From contig JABMPI010000223.1 of the NCBI GenBank assembly GCA_013203755.1, positions 1-5,886 on the forward strand: a stretch of DNA of 5,886 bases, in the 5' to 3' direction. Below the pieces are notes generated by a model, which saw nothing but the letters and a program-made list of their open reading frames with translations, was not told where the DNA came from and searched no databases. The DNA comes from Bacteroidota bacterium (GTDB lineage Bacteria > Bacteroidota > Bacteroidia > Bacteroidales > Prolixibacteraceae). A program made the translations under genes and the position numbers. Shown here in pieces: positions 1 through 5,886 of this stretch (within the stretch, counting starts at the first letter, position 1; each line of letters starts with the position of its first letter).

Positions 1-13
1 CGCGCAAAGAGTG

Positions 14-71
14 CAAAATCAAAAAAAGGAAAACAAAGCCGCCATCCGTCAGCTGACGAATAACGGCTTTG
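14..71 (-). terminator. Intrinsic (rho-independent) terminator after susD
   Basis: In the minus-strand RNA, 34-41 pairs perfectly with 64-71 (8 bp, CAAAGCCG with CGGCTTTG). The inner segments UUAUU and GAUGG continue the stem through two Watson-Crick and three G-U pairs. CGUC/GACG then closes an AGCU tetraloop, giving about 17 bp without a bulge. The stem is followed directly by a U-rich tail (TTTTCCTTTTTTT, from 33 down to 21, then more T). It lies about 40 nt past the susD stop, so it most likely ends the GH88-susC-susD transcript. On the opposite strand the inner segments would be mostly C-A mismatches, and the downstream flank is less T-rich. This supports minus-strand use. The structure is seen in the sequence; termination itself is inferred. 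Confidence 0.85.
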
Positions 72-84
72 ATTCTTAATTCAT

Positions 85-100
85 TATTCTATTTAGAATA
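85..100. repeat. Short AT-rich inverted repeat between susD stop and terminator
   Basis: TATTCTA-TT-TAGAATA forms two perfect 7-nt arms around a 2-nt centre, 10 nt past the susD stop codon on the transcribed strand. As RNA it could form only a weak AT hairpin, because the loop must open to at least 3-4 nt. It may be a minor 3'-end structure or chance in AT-rich DNA. No function is assigned. Confidence 0.4.
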
Positions 101-109
101 TACTTAGCT

Positions 110-1894
110 CTATTGCCAACCCGGATTTTGTCCAAGAGCTGGATTTTGCGAAATTGCACTCAGTGGCAATGGCCACAGGTAGTGTTTGCCTTCGTCAAAT
201 ACAGGGCCTTCCCAGTCGGTTCCTACATAAGGAGCAAGGTAAGTAACACCGTCAACATCTTTGGTTTTTATAGTTGCTTTACCATCAACGTCAAATCGTG
301 CACTATTGGCAGCATCCCAACGCATACCCAGAGAAGGAATTTCTAATTCCTTACCCAATTTCCAGCGTCTCAGGTCGTCGTAACGGAAACCTTCCATAAA
401 GAGTTCAATACGACGCTCACGACGGATTTCAACAGTTGTTGCAGGAACTCCCCAATGGGCATATCGTGGATCCATTGGTACATCCATGGTCATAGGTGGC
501 ATGCCAACGCGGTCGCGTAAGAGGTTAATACTTTCGTCCAATACAGCCTGATTCAGTTCTCCCAATTCAGCTTTGGCTTCTGCATAGTTTAATAGAACTT
601 CACCATAACGCATAATAATAGCAGGTGTACTTGAAGAGTTATAACTTGCATGTGCTGCACCAACTTCATACACTTTAATAATGTGGTAACCGGTGGTACT
701 TTTAATACCTCCTGACATACCATCGATACGTGGATAAGTTCTGCCATCTACCTTATTCCAACTCCAAACCGCCGGATCATCAGGGTGAAGAACAGTCTGA
801 CGTAAACGTGGATCACGGTTCTCGAAGATATTTTCATAAACCTCGTCGCCCATGTACAAATCAGTCAGGGTAATTGGCTTACCATCGGTACAAAGAACAT
901 CTTCAACATAACTTTTGGTTGCACCTCCATTATAACCTCTGTGGTAACTTTGAACATGGTTACTCATACCAACACCTTTTAGGTATTTTCTATAATGAAT
1001 TACCTCAGATTCACCATCCAAAGCCAACATTTTATGAATGGCATTGTAATCCATGTCAGGATTTCCTGTATTATGCAATGAAAATTTACCGGCATCCATT
1101 AGTTCTTTGGCAGCCTCGGCAGCACCTCGCAACCAAGGTCCAGCATCTCCGGTACCGTGGTATTTTCTCCAGGTACCTTCCATCAGGAATATTCTGGATT
1201 TCATTGTTAAAGCAGCCCATTTGCCCAATCTTGTTTTGTTGCCCCAGTCTGGTATATTTTCGCAGGCAAAATTCAGATCGGCGAAAACTTTGTCCATAAT
1301 CTCAGCTTTTGGATTACGCGGACCGTACAACTCTTCTGAATCAATATTCAGTGGTTTTTCAATCCATGGTACATCGCCAAATTTGAATGCCTTATTTGCA
1401 TACCATATTCCTCGGATTAATCTTTGTTCCCCTAAATACTTATTCACTTCTGCTGCTGAAACTCCATTTTCCAAAGCCATTCCACAACCTTCTATACCCA
1501 CGGCAATTTCTCTTGCCAGTCGAAATCCGTCGGAATGCCAGCCATACCAACGTGCACCTGACATAACAGTGTGTTTACCTGCGCGGACTTTTTGATAATC
1601 GTTATGCCTGGAGTGTCGCGGAGCAATGTTGTCTGAAAACTCATCGAGATACCAAACGCTTATGCGGCTACTCGTGTATCCGTCCTGATGTCCTGTAAGT
1701 ACATTAACATCACGGTCGTCTCTGAGACGGTTATACAAACTGTTGTTGTATACCTCCAAGTCGTTTGCTGAAGTCCAAAAAGTTTCCGCACTAATTTTGT
1801 CCAAAGGATATCTTTCCAGGAAATCATCGTTGCAACTAAAAAATAAAAATGTTGCAAAAACTACTAAACTAAGTTTTATAATATGTCTTTTCAT
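110..1894 (-). CDS. susD: SusD/RagB-family outer-membrane glycan-binding lipoprotein
   Basis: This is the surface lipoprotein that captures oligosaccharides and forms the lid of the SusC channel. It has 594 residues, somewhat longer than classic SusD (about 550). Residues 1-20 are a signal peptide ending in a lipobox (FFS-C21). The following N-D-D fits the acidic lipoprotein export signal used for surface display in Bacteroidota. The SusD-like N-terminal region (about 22-215) has the family start FLERYPLDKIS and FW at 39-40. TPR-like helices include 151-180 and 196-245. The RagB/SusD C-terminal region (about 290-594) contains MRYGEVLLNYAEAKAELG (428-445), RRERRIELFMEGFRYDDLRRW (491-511) and the hallmark end LWPLP...NP..GQNPGW (573-593). 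The start is 21 bp after the susC stop, behind the A/G-rich leader AAAAGAAGAAAAA. The gene ends in TAG, just before the terminator. The glycan specificity cannot be read from sequence. The symbol denotes the family, not orthology to starch-specific SusD. Confidence 0.96.
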   Translation of the reverse strand: MKRHIIKLSLVVFATFLFFSCNDDFLERYPLDKISAETFWTSANDLEVYNNSLYNRLRDDRDVNVLTGHQDGYTSSRISVWYLDEFSDNIAPRHSRHNDYQKVRAGKHTVMSGARWYGWHSDGFRLAREIAVGIEGCGMALENGVSAAEVNKYLGEQRLIRGIWYANKAFKFGDVPWIEKPLNIDSEELYGPRNPKAEIMDKVFADLNFACENIPDWGNKTRLGKWAALTMKSRIFLMEGTWRKYHGTGDAGPWLRGAAEAAKELMDAGKFSLHNTGNPDMDYNAIHKMLALDGESEVIHYRKYLKGVGMSNHVQSYHRGYNGGATKSYVEDVLCTDGKPITLTDLYMGDEVYENIFENRDPRLRQTVLHPDDPAVWSWNKVDGRTYPRIDGMSGGIKSTTGYHIIKVYEVGAAHASYNSSSTPAIIMRYGEVLLNYAEAKAELGELNQAVLDESINLLRDRVGMPPMTMDVPMDPRYAHWGVPATTVEIRRERRIELFMEGFRYDDLRRWKLGKELEIPSLGMRWDAANSARFDVDGKATIKTKDVDGVTYLAPYVGTDWEGPVFDEGKHYLWPLPLSAISQNPALGQNPGWQ

Positions 1895-1915
1895 TTTTTC
1901 TTCTTTTAATAGTTA
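1895..1915 (-). promoter_or_regulatory. susC-susD spacer with purine-rich translation leader
   Basis: The spacer is 21 nt. Read on the minus strand, susC ends with tandem in-frame stops (TAA TAA), then CTATT, then AAAAGAAGAAAAA immediately before the susD ATG. There is no room for a separate promoter, so susC and susD must be co-transcribed. The A/G-rich tract without a canonical Shine-Dalgarno is the usual kind of Bacteroidota translation initiation region. It supports the chosen susD start. Confidence 0.65.
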
Positions 1916-4900
1916 TTAGAATGTAATTTTTACACCAAATGTAAAAAGTTTCTCAAAATAGTACTCCTGCGTAACAGTAGATGTTTGTTCAGGATAAAGC
2001 GGTTTATGCATTTTAGAACCGGTCCAAAGGTTCATACCCGACAGATACAACAGTGCTCTGCTCATACCTGCTTTAGCAGCCCAGTCTTCCGGGACTTCGT
2101 AGCTCAAAGTAACGTTTCTTAAACGGATGTAAGAAGCATCCTGCACAAAACGGGTTTGCGGATGAATGTTCTTTTTACCGTCTTTGGTTGAAATACCCGG
2201 TTTTGCAAAATAAGCGTTCGGATTATCAGGACTCCATGATTCCTCGAGGTACCACTTTTCAGCGTGTCCTGCATTAAACGGGTAGAATGCATTCCAGTTA
2301 CCATTACCAGGCAAATAATCCCTGAACAGTCCCTGGAAGAAAAGATTTAATGTCCAATTTTTATACTGAACATCAGGAGTAAATCCCCATGAATAACGTG
2401 CGGTATTGTTACCAATAATCTGACGGTCACCCGGATCATCCAGTGTATTACTACCTGCATTGATAAATCCGTCGCCATTTAAATCCTTATATTTCATATC
2501 ACCTGCTTTCCAGTTGGCGCCACGGTTCGATTGATCGGCATGAGCTGCCACTTCTTCATCGGTTTGAAAAATACCTTCGGTTACATATCCCCAGAATTCA
2601 CCCATTTGTTTACCTACGTAATGTTCTGAAAGGGCTCCGGTTGGATTGTCGTACTTGGTAATTTCTGACTGGTTGTCGGCCACACCTACAGTTAAACTAT
2701 ACATCCAGTCCTGACCAATACGGTCGCGCCATGTAGTCGCAATTTCCCAACCCCGAGTGCTCAGGTCGGCAGCATTGGATTTTGGTGCCGAAGTACCCAG
2801 GATTGAAGGATATTCCACTTCCATTAACATGTCTTTGGTATCGCGGATATAGTAGTCGAAAGAGAAATCCAAACGTTGATTAAGCGCGGTAAAATCTAAC
2901 CCAATATTCCGGGTTGCAACGGTTTCCCATGTTAATGTAGGACTAACCAAACCTGCAGCACTTACATAAGGTATTTTACCTCCTGCGAACATATACGACG
3001 ATTGTCCTGATCCCATTGTAGAAATATAAGGATAGTAGTTGCTTCCCAATAACTGGTTACCCAGTGTACCATAAGAAGCACGTATTTTCAGGTTATCGAG
3101 CCAGTTGCTGGCACCTTCCATAAAACCTTCGCTTGATACCCTCCAACCAACAGATACTGATGGGAAGAATCCAAAACGGTCATCTGTAGGAAAACGTGAC
3201 GTTCCATCGTAACGGCCATTGGCTTCAATCAGGTACTTGTCTAAATAACTATAGTTTAACCTGTAGAATACACCACGTAGTGCAACATGAGATTTACCAC
3301 CCCATGTTTGTTGCACACCAGTTGTTGCACCAAGATCAGGAATTAAAGGTGTAATTAAATCATTTGCCCTGCCACTAAATTGAGTATTTCGTCCCCATTC
3401 CTGGTTGTAACCAACCATGGCTTTAATGAAATGATCTGCCAATTCATCATAAGTGTACTCAGCATAAGCATTCATTACATAATACTGATTATAAGTTGCC
3501 CAATTTCTAATAAAGTTGTCTCCACTAAAACCATTCCCAACTGTCAAATTCAAGAGGTCAGTGTTTGCAATCCCTACAATTTTACTCTGCACATCCTGGC
3601 GTGCAGCATTATAGGTGCTGTAGGAGAAATCTCCCCTTACGCGTAATCCTTTTATGGGAGTAAGGGTAATTCCTTGTTTTACCAACAAACGATGTTTTGT
3701 CTCGGTGTCACGTCCACCTTGTTCCCAGTATGGTATAGGATTTACACTTAAAAAATCCATACCTATATATTGCGCATAATCGTCGTGGTCACCCTGTTCC
3801 ACATAATAAGGAAGGTCGGGGAATGTAGCCATGGAGTTAGGTTTTACCCTGGCCATGGAGTTAATGTTAACGTCCCAGTTATAAAAGTGCGGATTGTCTT
3901 TCTGCTCTGCACTCCAGCTTATCTGCTCATCCATACTTAACCAGTCGTTGATTTTAAAATCAGCCTTCATTAAAATATTGTACCTTTTGTAATTGTAGTT
4001 CTTATCTTTTGGAAGATTAGCCCAACCCTCTTTATCCAGGTAACCAAAAGATACATAATAAGCGGCATCTTCAGTTGCACCCGAAATAGTCATATCGTGC
4101 TTTTGTTGAAGGGAATTATCGGCTATGGTCATATCTTTAAATGGCGTATAACCATAGTGGCGAAGACCTCCATCAACTACCTTCCATGCATTTTCGAATG
4201 TAGGATTATCACTATAGGTTTTATATCCTGCCAGGGCATCATCATCATATTGTACATTTCCCGAAGTATTTACCTGTGCAATATTCCATGCGCGTGCAGA
4301 TTCATAAGGATCTTCAATAGGATCAATTAAGAAGATCGGTTGGGTAAGCGACAGTTCTGAACCCAAAGTAACCTTCATTTTACCCTTCTGGCCTCTTTTG
4401 GTTGCCACCAAGATAACACCAAATGCTGCCCTAGCTCCATAAACTGCAGCTGCAGCTGCATCTTTTAGAACCGTAACACTTTCAATGTCGTTCGGATTAA
4501 TTTTGTCCATATTACCCGGTACACCATCAATTAAAATAAGTGGGCTACCACCGTTAATTGATTCGAAACCACGAACGTTAAAGTCAGCAGTACGTGTTGG
4601 GTCACCATTTCGAATGGAAATGTTCAGGTTAGGAATAACTCCCTGCAAACCCTGTCCTGCAGCTATAATCGGACGATTTTCCAATTGTTCGGCAGTAACC
4701 ATCGCTACCGAACCGGTAAGGTTTGCTTTTTTCTGTGTTCCATAACCAACTGCAATAACTTCGTCCAAACCAATAGATGAAGTTTCCAATGTAATGTTAA
4801 CAGAAGTCTGATTACCCACTGCTATTTCCTGAGAAGTCATTCCAACAAAAGAAAATACCAACCTTGCTTCCGAGCTTACGTTAGGTACAGAAAAGTCACC

Positions 4901-5092
4901 ATCAATTCCGGTAACAGTACCTGTTGTAGTTCCCTTAATTACAACGGAAACTCCAGGCAGAGGCAATCCTCCTTCATCAACAACTTTCCCTGTTACAGTT
5001 TGCTGTGCATAAGCACTTATACTAACCGTAACAAAAAATAGACATAGCATTAAAAAGCTCATTGCTTTTTTAATTCCATTTTTGTTTCTCAT
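1916..5092 (-). CDS. susC: SusC/RagA-family TonB-linked outer-membrane transporter
   Basis: This is a TonB-dependent oligosaccharide importer that works as a pair with the downstream SusD lipoprotein. It has 1058 residues, a normal length. Residues 1-29 form a Sec signal peptide (basic N-K-N-G-I-K-K, hydrophobic core 12-25, cleavage after AYA). Residues 32-103 are a carboxypeptidase-regulatory-like beta-sandwich (VTGKVVDEGGLPLPGVSV, IDGDFSV, LVFSFVGM). The plug at about 110-235 starts with LDEVIAVGYGTQKK and contains FNVRG (171-175), LILIDGVPG (185-193) and the SusC signature DAAAAAVYGARAAFGVILVATKRG-like block (211-234). The beta-barrel runs to an aromatic C-terminus (FTFGVKITF). No STN domain precedes the carboxypeptidase-like domain, so anti-sigma-coupled signalling is not indicated. 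M1 is preferred over M11 because only M1 gives a basic n-region. A DxNxDG loop lies at 870-875. The substrate is inferred only from the neighbouring GH88. Confidence 0.97.
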   Translation of the reverse strand: MRNKNGIKKAMSFLMLCLFFVTVSISAYAQQTVTGKVVDEGGLPLPGVSVVIKGTTTGTVTGIDGDFSVPNVSSEARLVFSFVGMTSQEIAVGNQTSVNITLETSSIGLDEVIAVGYGTQKKANLTGSVAMVTAEQLENRPIIAAGQGLQGVIPNLNISIRNGDPTRTADFNVRGFESINGGSPLILIDGVPGNMDKINPNDIESVTVLKDAAAAAVYGARAAFGVILVATKRGQKGKMKVTLGSELSLTQPIFLIDPIEDPYESARAWNIAQVNTSGNVQYDDDALAGYKTYSDNPTFENAWKVVDGGLRHYGYTPFKDMTIADNSLQQKHDMTISGATEDAAYYVSFGYLDKEGWANLPKDKNYNYKRYNILMKADFKINDWLSMDEQISWSAEQKDNPHFYNWDVNINSMARVKPNSMATFPDLPYYVEQGDHDDYAQYIGMDFLSVNPIPYWEQGGRDTETKHRLLVKQGITLTPIKGLRVRGDFSYSTYNAARQDVQSKIVGIANTDLLNLTVGNGFSGDNFIRNWATYNQYYVMNAYAEYTYDELADHFIKAMVGYNQEWGRNTQFSGRANDLITPLIPDLGATTGVQQTWGGKSHVALRGVFYRLNYSYLDKYLIEANGRYDGTSRFPTDDRFGFFPSVSVGWRVSSEGFMEGASNWLDNLKIRASYGTLGNQLLGSNYYPYISTMGSGQSSYMFAGGKIPYVSAAGLVSPTLTWETVATRNIGLDFTALNQRLDFSFDYYIRDTKDMLMEVEYPSILGTSAPKSNAADLSTRGWEIATTWRDRIGQDWMYSLTVGVADNQSEITKYDNPTGALSEHYVGKQMGEFWGYVTEGIFQTDEEVAAHADQSNRGANWKAGDMKYKDLNGDGFINAGSNTLDDPGDRQIIGNNTARYSWGFTPDVQYKNWTLNLFFQGLFRDYLPGNGNWNAFYPFNAGHAEKWYLEESWSPDNPNAYFAKPGISTKDGKKNIHPQTRFVQDASYIRLRNVTLSYEVPEDWAAKAGMSRALLYLSGMNLWTGSKMHKPLYPEQTSTVTQEYYFEKLFTFGVKITF
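3828..3863. repeat. 12-bp direct repeat inside susC
   Basis: GCCATGGAGTTA occurs at 3828-3839 and again at 3852-3863, a 24-bp period. In the protein it encodes the repeated tetrapeptide NSMA (residues 411-414 and 419-422), eight residues apart, around the ARVKP segment. It preserves reading frame and looks like a small in-frame duplication within the coding region, or coincidence in a conserved SusC segment. Confidence 0.5.
4445..4460. repeat. GCAGCT microrepeat/palindrome in the SusC signature
   Basis: TGCAGCTGCAGCTGCA is a perfect 16-nt palindrome and a two-and-a-half-copy hexanucleotide repeat. It encodes alanines 212-216 of SusC, in the plug segment just before VYGARAAFG. The family motif is usually mixed here (for example DASATAIYGARAANG), so the uninterrupted alanine run with alternating GCA/GCT codons is a local oddity. 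Frame is intact. Confidence 0.6.
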
Positions 5093-5167
5093 ACAAATTT
5101 AGTTTTAGTTATTAATAATTAAAAAATTACTTTATCGATTTTACTTTTTTAGATTTTGTTTTGTTAC
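5093..5167 (-). promoter_or_regulatory. GH88-susC intergenic leader, AT-rich, no clear promoter
   Basis: This is a 75-nt, very AT-rich gap between the GH88 stop and the susC start. It contains the perfect 10-nt palindrome TTATTAATAA (5109-5118) and the tandem ACTAAA-ACTAAA upstream of the susC ATG. No GC-rich hairpin plus T-tract is present, so I see no terminator and expect read-through from GH88 into susC. A TAAATTTG string (5094-5101) matches the Bacteroidota -7 consensus TAnnTTTG. However, it ends one base before the ATG and has no TTG -33 partner, so it is unlikely to be the promoter of this gene. Confidence 0.45.
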
Positions 5168-5886
5168 TTAATTTTTCCCCATATTTATATTTTTAATTAG
5201 TGCTTCCAAAAAATAGTAATCAGCATATACTATTGGTACATCTATTTCCGAATTATGCGGTTTATGACCCGTTGAATGTTTTAATAAAAAGCCTTCATTT
5301 TCACCAACCGGTGCTAAGAATTCGGCAGATGACAAGCTTGCCAAGAGGTTTTTTGCTACCTCACTATACGCTCCATTTTTATCCGAAAAACCTTCCAATT
5401 CAAATAAAGCAGCTGAAATAATTGCACCTGCCGAGGCATCGTAGGGTTCATCCGGAATATTTGGAGCATTAAAATCCCAATAAGGAATTTTGCCCTCCTT
5501 AATACCCTGCTGACTTAAAATAAATGCTGCAATTTTTTCTGCCTGCATTAAAAATTCCTCCATGCCTGTCTCGCGATACATCATTGTAAAGCCATACAAT
5601 CCCCAGGCTTGTCCGCGTGACCAGGCACTTTCATCTGAATATCCCTGGTGGGTATTTCTGTTTTCAACTGCACCGGTTTTCGGATTATAGTCAATAACAT
5701 GGTATGATGAATTATCATTGCGAAAATGATTCTTCATTGTGGTTTGTGCATGTATTATGGCAATCTCTCTAAAGTTTTCATTACCCGTTTCCTGAGCTGC
5801 CCACATTAATAACTCCAGGTTCATCATGTTATCTATAATAACCGGATAATCCCATTTGTCGGTATTGTGATCCCAGGAACGGATAC
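5168..5886 (-). CDS. GH88 unsaturated glucuronyl hydrolase, 5' end missing
   Basis: This enzyme family hydrates and removes the 4,5-unsaturated glucuronic acid at the non-reducing end of oligosaccharides made by polysaccharide lyases. The frame stays open to the window edge. About 238 C-terminal residues are visible of a family length near 380-400. The internal ATG at 5825-5827 is not the start, because the conserved IRSWDHNTDKWDYPVIIDN block lies upstream of it. Counting from that Met-Met, the Asp at 5831-5833, H43, Q61, R71 and W75 sit at exactly the spacings I recall for Asp149, His193, Gln211, Arg221 and Trp225 of the Bacillus GL1 enzyme. The second catalytic Asp (Asp88 there) would lie outside the window. 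HQGYSDES (60-67), SRGQAWG (70-76) and NSEIDVPIVYADYYFLEAL (192-210) are further family blocks. The signal peptide and cellular location cannot be seen. The gene ends in TAA, 75 nt before susC. GH105 is a less likely alternative. Confidence 0.92.
   Translation of the reverse strand, partial: IRSWDHNTDKWDYPVIIDNMMNLELLMWAAQETGNENFREIAIIHAQTTMKNHFRNDNSSYHVIDYNPKTGAVENRNTHQGYSDESAWSRGQAWGLYGFTMMYRETGMEEFLMQAEKIAAFILSQQGIKEGKIPYWDFNAPNIPDEPYDASAGAIISAALFELEGFSDKNGAYSEVAKNLLASLSSAEFLAPVGENEGFLLKHSTGHKPHNSEIDVPIVYADYYFLEALIKNINMGKN

Noticed and set aside
47..58. CGTCAGCTGACG as an isolated operator palindrome
   Set aside because: It sits at the tip of the terminator hairpin downstream of susD and is better explained as the apical part of that stem-loop.
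113..346. Plus-strand open frame opposite the 3' end of susD
   Set aside because: It is antisense to the conserved SusD C-terminus, with no domain match, so it is a shadow frame. The other plus-strand frames at 874-1299, 3380-3646, 4097-4330, 4485-4745 and 5200-5421 were rejected for the same reason.
1053..1595. Plus-strand open frame of 180 codons opposite susD
   Set aside because: It lies wholly antisense within susD, shows no recognisable domain, and has the irregular Cys/Ser/Pro-rich composition of a shadow frame. The minus-strand SusD frame explains the region completely.
5060..5062. M11 as the susC start
   Set aside because: It would remove the basic N-terminal residues of the signal peptide. 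M1 gives a normal Sec signal with cleavage after AYA.
5094..5101. TAAATTTG as a sigma-ABfr -7 promoter for susC
   Set aside because: It ends one base before the ATG, so transcription would start within the coding sequence, and no TTG -33 element is present at suitable distance.
5825..5827. ATG as the start of the GH88 gene
   Set aside because: The same frame continues open upstream to the window edge and encodes the conserved I-R-S-W-D and VIIDN block with a catalytic Asp, so this Met is internal.

Overview
The window comes from a member of the Bacteroidota. The direct evidence is a SusC/SusD outer-membrane pair, a lipoprotein signal followed by acidic residues, AT-rich spacers, and purine/A-rich leaders without a clear Shine-Dalgarno. 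The domain style would fit a free-living or gut Bacteroidales/Marinilabiliales-type organism, but a family or genus cannot be named from this sequence alone.

All supported genes lie on the minus strand, so transcription runs from high to low coordinates. At the right edge is the 3' two-thirds of a GH88 unsaturated glucuronyl hydrolase (5168-5886, start outside the window). After a 75-bp AT-rich gap comes a complete susC-type TonB-dependent transporter (1916-5092). A complete susD-type glycan-binding lipoprotein (110-1894) follows only 21 bp later. A strong intrinsic terminator (about 14-71) then closes the unit. No plus-strand gene, RNA gene, insertion sequence or CRISPR array was found.

This is the tail of a polysaccharide utilization locus (PUL). 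From family knowledge, SusD caps SusC on the cell surface and they import oligosaccharides into the periplasm. GH88 then removes the 4,5-unsaturated uronic acid that a polysaccharide lyase leaves at the non-reducing end. The inferred substrate class is therefore a uronate-containing polysaccharide such as a glycosaminoglycan, ulvan or gellan-like polymer. The lyase that would settle this is not in the window.

I do not see an undescribed system here. The most informative details are a terminator hairpin that pairs fully only in minus-strand RNA, the enzyme-first gene order with susCD closing the unit, the GH88 active-site residues at the expected spacing, and small sequence peculiarities in SusC.
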